The notes below the pieces were generated by a model, which did no database searches, was not told the DNA's origin, and saw nothing but the letters and a program-made list of their open reading frames with translations. Positions 27,766-37,279 of a stretch of 64,000 nt of DNA are shown piece by piece; within the stretch, counting starts at the first letter, position 1; each line of letters opens with the position of its first letter. Both the position numbers and the translations under genes were made by a program. This stretch comes from an uncultured Chitinophagaceae bacterium (GTDB lineage: Bacteria > Bacteroidota > Bacteroidia > Chitinophagales > Chitinophagaceae), in assembly GCA_903884185.1 (NCBI GenBank), contig CAISDV010000099.1:1-64000 (forward strand). The letters are read 5' to 3'.

Positions 27766-28840
27766 ACAAGAAATTTTTTCGGCGATGAAAATTTTTACCG
27801 GCGATGAATGGCTTTCTGACAAGGCTATTATTGCTGAGGAAGGGATTATTGTTGATATTGTTCCTGCTTCCTCTGTTCATTCATCTACCAGCCATCAAAC
27901 ATTGGTTCCTTCATTTATCGACCTACAGATATATGGAGCGAATGGAAAATTACTGGCAGTATATCCCAATGCGGATTCGCTGTTTACTTTATATGATTAT
28001 TGCAGTAAGGGTGGGGCTTTGCATTTTCTCCCAACGGTAGCAACCAATACTTACGAAACTTTCTATCGTTGTATTGATGCGGTAAAAGCTTACTGGCAAC
28101 AGGGTGGCAAGGGTTGCCTTGGATTACATATCGAAGGGCCATGGATCAATAAAATAAAAAGAGGCGCGCATATTGAATCGCTGATCCATTCTCCAAACTT
28201 GAAAGAAGTAAAAGATCTATTAGAGTACGGCAAAGGAGTAACAAAGATGATTACACTGGCACCTGAAGTTTGCAGTGAGGAAGTAATAAAATTGATAAAG
28301 TCTTATGGCATCATCATTTCCGCAGGCCACAGCAACGCAACTTATGAAGAAGCCACACAGGCCTTTGATAAAGGCATCCACGCTGTTACTCATTTATATA
28401 ATGCCATGAGCCCGCTGCAACATCGCGCACCGGGGTTGGTAGGGGCTGTATTCAATCATACCAAAACAATGTCGAGTATTGTGCCAGATGGCTACCATGT
28501 TGACTTTGCGGCGGTATCCATCGCCAAAAAAATAATGAAAGAAAGATTGTTTGTTATTACTGATGCGGTAACGGAAACAACTGAAGGTTATTACCCGCAT
28601 CATCTGGCAGGCGATAAATATGAAAGCAATGGCATACTCAGTGGTTCGGCGTTGACCATGATAAAAGCAGTAAAAAATTTAGTGCAACATTGCAATATCG
28701 AATTAGCAGAAGCATTGCGCATGTGTAGTTTATATCCCGCGCAGGTATTTGGAATTGATAATGAATTGGGAAGAATTAAAAAAGGATACAGAGCCAGTTG
28801 GGTGGAGTTGGATGATGAATCCCTTGGAGGGTTTAAATAA
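27758..28840 (+). CDS. nagA: N-acetylglucosamine-6-phosphate deacetylase
   Basis: 360 residues from 27758; a start at 27785 (MKIFTGDEW) fits the family N-terminus equally well and avoids the overlap. Amidohydrolase TIM-barrel features: DLQIYGANGK, LHIEGPWIN (metal ligand E), SAGHSNATYEEA and THLYNAMSPL (metal histidines), and the catalytic D269 in VITDAVTE. It removes the acetyl group from GlcNAc-6-phosphate, feeding amino-sugar recycling. The gene ends in a repeat-like stretch (CTTGGAGGGTTTAAATAA) that also begins the downstream palindrome. Confidence 0.9.
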   Translation: MNKQEIFSAMKIFTGDEWLSDKAIIAEEGIIVDIVPASSVHSSTSHQTLVPSFIDLQIYGANGKLLAVYPNADSLFTLYDYCSKGGALHFLPTVATNTYETFYRCIDAVKAYWQQGGKGCLGLHIEGPWINKIKRGAHIESLIHSPNLKEVKDLLEYGKGVTKMITLAPEVCSEEVIKLIKSYGIIISAGHSNATYEEATQAFDKGIHAVTHLYNAMSPLQHRAPGLVGAVFNHTKTMSSIVPDGYHVDFAAVSIAKKIMKERLFVITDAVTETTEGYYPHHLAGDKYESNGILSGSALTMIKAVKNLVQHCNIELAEALRMCSLYPAQVFGIDNELGRIKKGYRASWVELDDESLGGFK

Positions 28841-28874
28841 CCTTTGGAGGGTTTTAAACCCTCCAAAGGTTATT
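28836..28874. repeat. Perfect palindrome after nagA
   Basis: A 19-bp perfect inverted repeat around one base (AATAACCTTTGGAGGGTTT and its complement), overlapping the nagA stop. The inner part (GAGGGTTTTAAACCCTC) resembles the palindromes around the RAYT gene. It lies just past two convergent gene ends, so it may also serve as a terminator. Confidence 0.85.
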
Positions 28875-28875
28875 T

Positions 28876-29625
28876 TTAATTTACCACACTCAATGCTGCT
28901 TTTTGTGCGGCAGCTTTTCTCTGCTTTTTTTCTTTGGCATCAGAAAATATCTTGTCGATAAAAATGGCGGTGCCAATGCTCCAGTACATGCCATCATAGT
29001 TAGCCCTTTTATCAGATTCAAAAACAGTTTTGCGGTAACCCGCCATTGCATTCAATCCCATATAAGTAAGAAAATGCAGGTGCTTGATCTCTGGTATTTT
29101 AAAGTTGAAAGAAACACCCGCACCAACAGGTACGAAACTCTGCTTGCTTGTTTTTGTAGTAGTTATTTCTCCATCGCTTGAAGTGGAATCTATTGTTGCT
29201 TTGCCATAACCTGCTTCAAAAACCAGGCTCATTTCTATCATTTCTTTGCGGAAAACAAAAGGTTCAAAATAAACAGTGCCGAAAGTAACTTTTCTTTCAA
29301 CTGAACTCGTTGTTGTCATTTTTGAATTAGATGACTGTACACCCATACCTGTCTGGTCAAAATAATAACCGCCAATTCCGATCTTGAATTTATCATGAAC
29401 CACCACACCAATACGATAACCCCAAATATTGATCATTTGCCCGTCTATATAAGAAAAGCGCTGGTCGAAATCTGTGGTGGGTTTAATAGCGATCTCTTTG
29501 AGAGTAATAGCTGAATCTTTTTTTGATGCGTCTTGTGAAGTAGCGCTAAGGACTGCACATAAAAGCAATATTGAAAGGAGGAGAGATTTGTTCTTCAGTA
29601 AATTTTTGGAGTATCCTTTTGTCAT
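28876..29625 (-). CDS. Outer-membrane-type secreted protein of unknown function
   Basis: 249 residues with a signal peptide (LLLSILLLCAVLSATSQ). The mature part alternates polar and hydrophobic residues with many Gly and aromatics (GYRIGVVVHDKFKIGIGGYYFDQTG, GTVYFEPFVF, LVFEAGYGKA), typical of a small beta-barrel. No family name assigned. It follows the S41 peptidase by 47 bp on the same strand. Confidence 0.6.
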   Translation of the reverse strand: MTKGYSKNLLKNKSLLLSILLLCAVLSATSQDASKKDSAITLKEIAIKPTTDFDQRFSYIDGQMINIWGYRIGVVVHDKFKIGIGGYYFDQTGMGVQSSNSKMTTTSSVERKVTFGTVYFEPFVFRKEMIEMSLVFEAGYGKATIDSTSSDGEITTTKTSKQSFVPVGAGVSFNFKIPEIKHLHFLTYMGLNAMAGYRKTVFESDKRANYDGMYWSIGTAIFIDKIFSDAKEKKQRKAAAQKAALSVVN

Positions 29626-29672
29626 GAGCCTTGGTTTAGACGAATTTTCCCTTCGTCTACTACAGAGGCTCC

Positions 29673-31181
29673 CTATTTCTGTTTTGCTGCCTGAACCATC
29701 TCCCGAATCGTAAATATTTTCATATCTACCCCGTTTTTGATGGCTGTTGAGGAGGGTTTTACCTCAATATCAGGCATAATTCCCCTGCCGTTTTTTATTC
29801 TTTTTGCGTCCATTACCAGTCGGTACCTTGGTAATGACACCCGGATATTGGTATTTGGCAGCACAATATCTGGTATATGCATGGCCGAATTACCATAGTA
29901 GCCGCCACCCGTCTCTTCGCCTATGACCGTTGTATTGGACTGGCCTTTGAGTGCCGAAACTAACATGGTTGACGCCGAAAAGGTATATCCGCCCTGTACT
30001 ATATAAAGGTGTCCGTCAAAATGATTGGTGGTCTTTGGCTGAAAATAATGCGTTTCATAACGATGTTCATGGATGCGCCCATCGCTCATTTTCCGTGCAG
30101 AAAAATGCATTGGGAACCACCAGTATAACCAGGAAGGGTGGATGTACTGTCCATATTGAAAGTTCCTGCTCACGGCTGCAACGGTATCTCCTATTTTAAA
30201 AGGGGAGGTTTTTAAATATTTTGTCAATAGAATACTGTTCAAAACATTTCCGCCACCATTTTCGCGCAGGTCGATCACAAGATTGGGAATATGTTTCTCG
30301 CGGATCATCCGGAATGATTGGCGGAAAAATTTTCTCAATCCGCCACCAGTAAATGTGCTGAGGCGAATAAATGCTGTATTAATAGAAGTATCAATTCCTA
30401 TGGCCCTCTTGTTCAGCAGTTTTGCCAGCCTAAGTTCCCTATGTGTTGGTTGCACGATCGTTCGCCGAAGGCTATCGATGTTTAATGTACTATCCCTGCG
30501 GGGAATAAAATTTCTTATATATACTATTGCTTCTTTTCCTGTGGAATCAATATAACCAATACGGTAACGGCTGGTTAATCCAAAGCTGATCTTATAATAT
30601 GAAGGAAAATTTCCGCTGATCACCTGGCTTTTATAATTATCCGAATAACCATCGGTACTGATAAATTGGAACATGGAATCAAGCAGTCGCCGGTTACTCA
30701 TTCCATTAATAGAAGTAATAATAGTGCCTCTTTTAAAAATAGAATCTTTCGGAAATACGCTACCCAGCACCACCAGGCTATCATCCCATGTTTTCAGGTA
30801 AAGTGGAAATTGCGGGTAACGATGCTTATCTGAGAGTTTTGTATATGCTTTCGAGAACCGAACGGAAGTATGCCCGCATCTAATCTTGCTTACTACAGAA
30901 GCAACTTTATTTCTGAATTGTGTTTCAGTTAGTGAATCGGTAATGCTATTGATCGCGTTATCAAAATATTGATCAATGCTGTCTTTAGGTGTGTACCAGT
31001 AAAGGCTGGGGTGATTGGCTTCGAGGGTTTCTCTCAGGATAATAAAATCTTCCTTCAGTTTTGGCGCAGCATATTTTTGATTGAAGGTGTAGCGCGAACT
31101 GCATGATGAAAGAATACTGGCAACACCGATCATAAAGAAGAATGTCCTTAGACCGGATATGGATTTTATTTTTCTTTTCAT
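29673..31181 (-). CDS. S41-family peptidase lipoprotein
   Basis: 502 residues from the ATG at 31181, which gives a lipoprotein signal (FFFMIGVASILSSCSS); an ATG at 31187 is nearly equal, and the start at 31241 would overlap thiL. The C-terminal-processing-protease fold is seen in NLVIDLRENGGGNVL and in YTFSASTMLVSALK, with catalytic Ser and downstream Lys-type residues, then GEETGGGYYGNSA. A short PDZ-like segment lies near GTIITSINGMSN. Periplasmic endopeptidase of unknown target, 19 bp after thiL. Confidence 0.85.
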   Translation of the reverse strand: MKRKIKSISGLRTFFFMIGVASILSSCSSRYTFNQKYAAPKLKEDFIILRETLEANHPSLYWYTPKDSIDQYFDNAINSITDSLTETQFRNKVASVVSKIRCGHTSVRFSKAYTKLSDKHRYPQFPLYLKTWDDSLVVLGSVFPKDSIFKRGTIITSINGMSNRRLLDSMFQFISTDGYSDNYKSQVISGNFPSYYKISFGLTSRYRIGYIDSTGKEAIVYIRNFIPRRDSTLNIDSLRRTIVQPTHRELRLAKLLNKRAIGIDTSINTAFIRLSTFTGGGLRKFFRQSFRMIREKHIPNLVIDLRENGGGNVLNSILLTKYLKTSPFKIGDTVAAVSRNFQYGQYIHPSWLYWWFPMHFSARKMSDGRIHEHRYETHYFQPKTTNHFDGHLYIVQGGYTFSASTMLVSALKGQSNTTVIGEETGGGYYGNSAMHIPDIVLPNTNIRVSLPRYRLVMDAKRIKNGRGIMPDIEVKPSSTAIKNGVDMKIFTIREMVQAAKQK

Positions 31182-31200
31182 AACCATCACCTCTTCATTG

Positions 31201-32232
31201 CTACTCTCCAAATGCGTTCCAACCCTGTGCAATAATATCATGTGTGCCGCCGCCTTTGGTAAGCAACTTACACTTTTCTTCCATTTCTGTCATATAGCCC
31301 ACTACGCTGATATCTTCATTTAAGACAATTTTATCATGGTCTTCCTGTTTCAAAGTAAAGATCAGTTCATAATCTTCGCCACCGTTTAATGCGCACATAG
31401 TTGGGTCAAGCCCGAATTTAAAAGCGGCTTTCCTGCTGGCATCGTTAATAGGAATTTTATCCTCATAGATCCTGCACCCTGTATTGCTTTGTCTGCATAG
31501 GTGCAATACTTCGCTGCTTAATCCATCGCTGATATCCATCATAGAAGTGGGAGTGATCTTATTCTCCTCAAAAAAATCAATGACATCTTTTCTTGCTTCA
31601 GGTTTCAATAATCTTCCAACAATATAATCTTCTCCTTCCAGGTCGGGTTGCACTTTTGGGTTTTCAAGGAATATCTTTTTTTCACGATCCATCAATGTCA
31701 ATCCAAGAAAAGCACCGCCGAGATCACCACTCACACAGATCAGGTCTCCCGTTTGTGCTGTACTACGTTTTACAAATTTATCGGGGGCCACTTCACCCAA
31801 TGCAGTGACAGAAATAATGAATCCTTTATTGGAAGAAGAAGTATCGCCACCTACCAAATCAACGCCATACTTTTCACAGGCAGCATACACACCTTCATAA
31901 AATTCATCCAATGCTTCTACACTAAACCTGTTGCTGAACGCAAGGCTGATGGTTATTTGTGTAGGTGTGGCATTCATGGCATATACATCGCTCAGGTTTA
32001 CGATCACACTTTTGTAGCCAAGATGTTTGAGCGGCATATACATCAGGTCGAAGTGAATGCCTTCTACCAAAAGATCGGTTGTTACTACCGTCTGCTTTCC
32101 AAAATGATCTATCACGGCTGCATCATCCCCCACACTCAAAACTGTTGAAACATTTTTTATTTCAAAATTTTTTGTTAAATGCTCAATCAATCCAAATTCA
32201 CCAAGAGAGGAAATTTCTGTTCTATTACTCAT
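31201..32232 (-). CDS. thiL: Thiamine-monophosphate kinase
   Basis: 343 residues of the PurM/ThiL fold: GDDAAVIDHFGKQTVVTTDLLVEGIHFD near the start, GGDTSSSNKGFIISVTALGE in the middle, and MDISDGLSSEVLHL and NGGEDYELIFTL later. It phosphorylates thiamine phosphate to thiamine diphosphate. No thi operon or TPP riboswitch was found near it. Confidence 0.95.
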   Translation of the reverse strand: MSNRTEISSLGEFGLIEHLTKNFEIKNVSTVLSVGDDAAVIDHFGKQTVVTTDLLVEGIHFDLMYMPLKHLGYKSVIVNLSDVYAMNATPTQITISLAFSNRFSVEALDEFYEGVYAACEKYGVDLVGGDTSSSNKGFIISVTALGEVAPDKFVKRSTAQTGDLICVSGDLGGAFLGLTLMDREKKIFLENPKVQPDLEGEDYIVGRLLKPEARKDVIDFFEENKITPTSMMDISDGLSSEVLHLCRQSNTGCRIYEDKIPINDASRKAAFKFGLDPTMCALNGGEDYELIFTLKQEDHDKIVLNEDISVVGYMTEMEEKCKLLTKGGGTHDIIAQGWNAFGE

Positions 32233-32264
32233 TTCTATTTGCGATTTTTTTTATGTTGCGAAGA

Positions 32265-32756
32265 TTATACATATTTCGAACCATCCAATTCCTTAATTAT
32301 CAATCTTTCAAAACTTCGTCTCAAAAAAAATGAACTGATTTGAATAATTGTAAAAATTACCACTTCCAGCAGTAACACAACCCCAAAATTGTTTAACCTG
32401 CTATTTTCTTGTCCTAATAAGGAGTTATCGCCAAAAAAAATATTCAATAAAAGCAATGGCAAAACATAAATAATAATAACAAAAGTGATATTTGGAGATA
32501 GCTTTATGTTAACAATTGTATCTTCTTTATCTCTTACAAGGTTGCCCGTAAAATATATAGTTTTCCCATAATGCATTGTATAGCCAAAAACAAATTTCTT
32601 CGTGAAAGAAAAAGTTCCGTTCTCATCAATAGAACCATAAAAATTCTTCGAAAGGTCATACCATTTGCTGTTAAATATGCCTTCCAGCTTCGCTTTTGTG
32701 GCATCAAATGAAGCTGAAATTTTATAGCTATATTTTTTTCTCAATAAGCTATCCAT
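32265..32756 (-). CDS. Hypothetical membrane protein
   Basis: 163 residues. A soluble N-terminal part of about 90 residues (FNSKWYDLSKNFYGSIDENGTFSFTKKF) is followed by two membrane helices (ITFVIIIYVLPLLLLNIFF and FGVVLLLEVVIFTIIQISSFF). AT-rich; no family recognised. Between the inositol monophosphatase and thiL genes on the same strand. Confidence 0.55.
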   Translation of the reverse strand: MDSLLRKKYSYKISASFDATKAKLEGIFNSKWYDLSKNFYGSIDENGTFSFTKKFVFGYTMHYGKTIYFTGNLVRDKEDTIVNIKLSPNITFVIIIYVLPLLLLNIFFGDNSLLGQENSRLNNFGVVLLLEVVIFTIIQISSFFLRRSFERLIIKELDGSKYV

Positions 32757-32813
32757 TTAAACAAGTATTACATTTTTACAAATCGTATATCCAAAATCGT
32801 ATATCGCAAATTT

Positions 32814-33590
32814 CTAAATTTCCCCTCCATTCACAATCCTCACTACCTCATCATGGATCTTTCCATTCGTTGCAATGATATGTGGCTGATAAGGCGAATA
32901 ATGTTCTCCTTTAAAATCTGTGACCTTCCCACCTGCTTCTTCAACGATCAGGAAACCTGCGGCGCTGTCCCATGCACTGAGCTTATGCTCATAAAATCCA
33001 TCAAAACGGCCAGCTGCCACCCAGCAAAGATCGATGGCTGCACTACCTAACCGACGAACAGGCACCCCCTTACGAATAAATTTTTCAAATATTTGTAATG
33101 GCCCGTTGGGTGTATCCAGGTAAGTATATGGGAACCCTGTTACAAGGCAACTTTCGAGTACATTTTTTTTGTCGCTTACGCGGATGATCTTGTCGTTCAG
33201 GGTAGCGCCATATCCTCTTTGCGCAAAAAATAATTCGCCAATAAAAGGATTATACACAGCACCCAATTCCATCACAGCATCAATTTCAACAGCAATACTT
33301 ACGCAGCAAATGGGAATACCATTGGCATAGTTTACCGTTCCGTCAATTGGGTCGATGATCCATTTGTAAGTGGAATCCTTCGCCAGCTCGCCCGCCTCTT
33401 CACTCAAAATAAAATGATCGGGATAATCTTCTTTAATGATACGGATAATAGCCTCTTCACTTTTATGGTCAACTTCGGTGACCAGGTTATTCATTCCTTC
33501 TTTATTAGAAATGGTGAAAGACTTATCAAAATATTCTTTCATGATCGCCGCGGCAGCTTCCGTGGCTTTTAATAAGGTAGTTTTTAGCAT
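32814..33590 (-). CDS. Inositol monophosphatase family protein
   Basis: 258 residues from the ATG at 33590 (MLKTTLLKATEAAAAIM); the upstream TTG or ATG starts add only unrelated residues. Metal-binding motifs: SEEAG, WIIDPIDGTVNYANGIP and WDSAAGFLIVEEAGGKVTDFKG. Lithium-sensitive phosphatase fold acting on inositol phosphate or related sugar/nucleotide phosphates. Confidence 0.92.
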   Translation of the reverse strand: MLKTTLLKATEAAAAIMKEYFDKSFTISNKEGMNNLVTEVDHKSEEAIIRIIKEDYPDHFILSEEAGELAKDSTYKWIIDPIDGTVNYANGIPICCVSIAVEIDAVMELGAVYNPFIGELFFAQRGYGATLNDKIIRVSDKKNVLESCLVTGFPYTYLDTPNGPLQIFEKFIRKGVPVRRLGSAAIDLCWVAAGRFDGFYEHKLSAWDSAAGFLIVEEAGGKVTDFKGEHYSPYQPHIIATNGKIHDEVVRIVNGGEI

Positions 33591-33679
33591 GCCGCAAAGA
33601 TAACAAACCATGCGGCGTCTCTTATGAGAATTATAGGGCCGAATGGCTTACATTGGTTCTTCAAAATTTCCAGGGCCGA

Positions 33680-35620
33680 ATGCAATTGTCTATCATCATA
33701 GTCAACTATAACGTAAAATATTTCCTTGAGCAATGCCTTTGCTCAGTGAGAAAAGCGGTGTTGGGAATTGATGTGGAAATTTTTGTAGTTGATAACCATT
33801 CCATCGACGGAAGTATTGAATATTTACAACCTTTATTCCCAGAAGTGTCTTTTATTGTAAATGAAAAGAACCTGGGTTTTGCCGCTGCCAATAATAAGGC
33901 GTTATTACATGCAAAAGGAGAATACATTCTCTTCCTGAACCCTGATACATTGGTTCCAGAAGATTGCCTGGCTGACTGCATTTCTTTTTTGGAAAATGAT
34001 GAAACAACAGGTGCAGCTGGTGTTCGCATGATCGATGGCCGCGGAAAATTTTTGCCCGAAAGCAAACGGTCATTCCCATCTCCATTGATCTCTTTTTTTA
34101 AGCTGATGGGGTTATCGTCTCTTTTTCCCCGCTCCCGCTTTTTTAACCGCTACTCTTTGGGATGGCTGGATGAAACTAAAAATTATGAAACAGAAGTTTT
34201 GGCAGGCGCATTTATAATGGTTAGGAAACAGGTATTAGATAAAACAAGTGGCTTTGATGAAAGTTTTTTTATGTATGGCGAGGATGTGGACCTGAGTTAT
34301 CGTATCCGCAAACTGGGTTATAAAAATTATTATCTCGGAGAAGATTGTATTATTCATTTTAAAGGCGAGAGCTCAAGAAAAGGAAGCCTGAATTATGTGC
34401 TGATGTTTTATAGCGCCATGAAAATTTTTGTCAACAAACATTATGGCGGAAGCAAAGCAAAATTATTTTCCTTTTTTATCAGGCTGGCGATATGGGGCAG
34501 GGCATTGTTATCCATACTAGCCCGGTTGTTTAATAAAATTGGCCTGCCACTCACAGATGCTCTGATTGTTTTTCTTTCTTTATTTTTTGTGGAGCGTGGA
34601 TGGGTTCATTTTATCAGTCACCGTGAATTTGGAACCTATTTCGCTCCCTATGCCATCCCGGTTTTTACGCTTGTATTTTTATTGGCTGCCACTATCACAG
34701 GGATGTACGATAATTTATACAAGCCATCAAAAGCCTTCCTGTCCTCAGTTTCAGCGATCATCGTTATGCTGGCGGTTTATTCTTTATTGCCAGAACAGGT
34801 AAGATTTTCGAGAGGAGTGATCTTATTTGGGGGAATACTTGCAGGAATCGTTGTTATAACTGCCAGGTGGATACTGATAAGATCCGGAATCGTTGCAGAA
34901 AATCATCTCTCAAAAAAAAATCATCCTTGTTTGATAGTGGGTTCTTTGGAAGAGCATGATCAGGTTGCACACTTATTGAAGCAAAGCGGCATGGAAGAAA
35001 AAATTATCGGAAGAATAAAAACAACTGAAGATAATGAAGTGGCTCTTGGCGATCTTTCCCAATTACCTGTATTGATTCAAAAATTAATGATACGTGAATT
35101 AATATTCTGTACTGATAGTTTATCCTATAATAAAGTGATCGCAGTAATGCAGTCCATCAGCCAAAAAATTTCTTTTCGCTTTCATTCAAAAAACAGCGGG
35201 AGTATTGTGGGGAGTGATTCGTCGGCAACCACAGGCGAAACTGTTGCATCAGATAGTTATTATCAAATAGCACAACCCTATTTTAAAAGAATGAAGAGAT
35301 TGGTGGATATTAAATTTTCTTTATTCCTCTTACTTGGATTTCCAGTGCATTTATTATTTATCAAAAAAGGTGGCCATGCTTTAGCCAATGCATTCCAGGT
35401 TTTATCAGGAAAGAAAACATGGGTGGGTTATGCCTCTGAAGAAAAAAAACTTCCTCCTATTTTACCTGCTGTCCTTAATTCTTATGGCGAACCGTTACAC
35501 CAGCCTTCTCTTCTTACAAAAGATGCATTGGAGAGAATTGACCTTTTGTATGCCCGGGAATATGATTGGCTGCCCGACATACAGTTGATCCTGAAAAACT
35601 ACCGGAACCTGGGCGGATAA
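33680..35620 (+). CDS. GT2 glycosyltransferase fused to a degenerate sugar-phosphate transferase domain
   Basis: 646 residues from the ATG at 33680. Residues 1-250 are a GT-A glycosyltransferase of the rhamnosyltransferase-like group (IIIVNYNVKYFLEQCL, LFLNPDT, GEDVDLSYRIRKLGY). Then come several membrane helices (TYFAPYAIPVFTLVFLLAATI, VILFGGILAGIVVITARWI), a CoA-binding-like region, and a C-terminus whose ends (RLVDIKFSLFLLLGFP, VLSGKKTWVGY, IDLLYAREYDWLPDIQLIL) resemble polyprenyl-phosphate sugar transferases while the catalytic centre is missing. Probably envelope polysaccharide assembly. Confidence 0.75.
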   Translation: MQLSIIIVNYNVKYFLEQCLCSVRKAVLGIDVEIFVVDNHSIDGSIEYLQPLFPEVSFIVNEKNLGFAAANNKALLHAKGEYILFLNPDTLVPEDCLADCISFLENDETTGAAGVRMIDGRGKFLPESKRSFPSPLISFFKLMGLSSLFPRSRFFNRYSLGWLDETKNYETEVLAGAFIMVRKQVLDKTSGFDESFFMYGEDVDLSYRIRKLGYKNYYLGEDCIIHFKGESSRKGSLNYVLMFYSAMKIFVNKHYGGSKAKLFSFFIRLAIWGRALLSILARLFNKIGLPLTDALIVFLSLFFVERGWVHFISHREFGTYFAPYAIPVFTLVFLLAATITGMYDNLYKPSKAFLSSVSAIIVMLAVYSLLPEQVRFSRGVILFGGILAGIVVITARWILIRSGIVAENHLSKKNHPCLIVGSLEEHDQVAHLLKQSGMEEKIIGRIKTTEDNEVALGDLSQLPVLIQKLMIRELIFCTDSLSYNKVIAVMQSISQKISFRFHSKNSGSIVGSDSSATTGETVASDSYYQIAQPYFKRMKRLVDIKFSLFLLLGFPVHLLFIKKGGHALANAFQVLSGKKTWVGYASEEKKLPPILPAVLNSYGEPLHQPSLLTKDALERIDLLYAREYDWLPDIQLILKNYRNLGG

Positions 35621-35694
35621 TTTGCGCTTTTGGCTCCTTTGTTTTTGCCGTATTTCAAGTAGCTTCGTGAGCTAACTAAACGAATATCCTAACG

Positions 35695-37221
35695 ATGTCA
35701 ATTATAGACATTCAGGTTCCAGCTTCTATTGCCAGGGCGCTTCGCCTGCCGGAGAATAATCCAAGGCGCCAGCAACTTAGGGTACTCAAAAAATTATTAC
35801 GCAAAGCGCGTTTTACTGAGTTTGGCCAGCAATATCGTTTTGATGAAGTATTAATGAACAAGCATGTTGGGAAAAAGTTCCAGGAACTGGTTCCCCATTT
35901 CAATTATAATTCCATTTATAAAGAATGGTGGAACAAAACACTGGAAGGGAAACCGGATGTATGCTGGCCCGGTAAAATAAAATATTATGCGCTTTCGTCC
36001 GGAACATCTGAGGCAGCCAGCAAATACATTCCCATTACCAACGATCTTTTGCGCGGCAATAAGATCGCGATGATAAAACAATTGTTGAGTTTACGGACCT
36101 ATGAAGACATTCCCTTCGGTTCCATCAGCAAAGGGTGGCTCACGCTTAGCGGCAGTACCGACCTGCAAAAGGGGTCGGGTTATTATGCCGGCGACCTGAG
36201 TGGCATCACCGTAAAAAAATCGCCCTTCTGGTTTCAGCCATTTTATAAACCGGGAAAAAAGATCGCCAAACAAAAAGACTGGAATAAAAAATTAAAAGAG
36301 ATTGTTGAAAAAGCACCTGAATGGGATATTGGTTTTGTAGTGGGTGTTCCTGCCTGGGTGCAGATGTGTTTGCAAATGATCATTGAGCGCTACAAGCTGA
36401 ATACCATTCATGACCTTTGGCCCAATCTCGCATTTTTTGTGCATGGGGGTGTAAGCTTTGAGCCATATAAAGCCGGGTTCGAAAAATTATTAGGCAAGCC
36501 GCTGACTTATATAGAGACCTATCTCGCCAGCGAAGGGTTTATTGCCTACCAGGACAAACAATATGCAAAAGGAATGAAACTGGTGACAAACGAACATATT
36601 TTTCATGAGTTTGTTCCGTTCGATGAAAAGAATTTTGATAGCGATGGAGAGCTTGTAGAAAATCCAGAAGCATTAATGATACACGAAGTTGAAGAGAGAA
36701 AAGATTATGCATTGCTCATCAGTACTGCCGGCGGCGCCTGGCGTTACCTGATCGGAGATACCATCCGGTTTATTGATAAAGAAAAATGTGAGATCATCAT
36801 TACTGGCAGAACCAAGCAATACCTAAGTCTCGTAGGTGAGCATCTTAGTGTAGAGAATATGAATAAAGCAGTTCAGCAGGTAAGCGAGGAAATGAATATC
36901 AGCATTCCTGAGTTTACTGTTGCTGGTATTCCTTATGATGGATTTTTTGCGCATCACTGGTATGTTGCCTGCAATGATAAAGTAGATGCTGACGCTCTTC
37001 GTACGCGGATCGATGAAAAATTGAACCTGCTGAACGACGACTATGCTGTTGAAAGAAGAAGCGCTTTAAAAGACGTGATGCTGGATGTTTTGAGCGAGCA
37101 GCAATTCATGGATTTTATGCGCCTCAAAGGGAAAGTTGGTGGCCAGCATAAGTTTCCAAGGGTATTAAAAGGGCAGATGCTCGAAGACTGGCAGAATTTT
37201 TTGAAACCAGGTACGGCATAA
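35695..37221 (+). CDS. GH3 auxin-responsive-promoter family protein
   Basis: 508 residues matching the bacterial GH3-like adenylating family: YALSSGTSEAASKYIP (ATP-binding SSGTS), TYIETYLASEGFIAYQ, and YLIGDTIRFIDKEKCEIIITGRTKQYLSLVGEHLS near the C-terminal domain. Plant GH3 enzymes couple acyl acids to amino acids via acyl-adenylates. The bacterial substrate is unknown. Confidence 0.85.
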   Translation: MSIIDIQVPASIARALRLPENNPRRQQLRVLKKLLRKARFTEFGQQYRFDEVLMNKHVGKKFQELVPHFNYNSIYKEWWNKTLEGKPDVCWPGKIKYYALSSGTSEAASKYIPITNDLLRGNKIAMIKQLLSLRTYEDIPFGSISKGWLTLSGSTDLQKGSGYYAGDLSGITVKKSPFWFQPFYKPGKKIAKQKDWNKKLKEIVEKAPEWDIGFVVGVPAWVQMCLQMIIERYKLNTIHDLWPNLAFFVHGGVSFEPYKAGFEKLLGKPLTYIETYLASEGFIAYQDKQYAKGMKLVTNEHIFHEFVPFDEKNFDSDGELVENPEALMIHEVEERKDYALLISTAGGAWRYLIGDTIRFIDKEKCEIIITGRTKQYLSLVGEHLSVENMNKAVQQVSEEMNISIPEFTVAGIPYDGFFAHHWYVACNDKVDADALRTRIDEKLNLLNDDYAVERRSALKDVMLDVLSEQQFMDFMRLKGKVGGQHKFPRVLKGQMLEDWQNFLKPGTA

Positions 37222-37279
37222 GTTTTGCTAACTTACCAGCAAATCATACACCCGCTTGCATAACGTATAAATTTATTTC

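Noticed and set aside
31201-32264. TPP riboswitch or thi operon around thiL
   Set aside because: No thi-box sequence was seen upstream and the neighbours are unrelated to thiamine.
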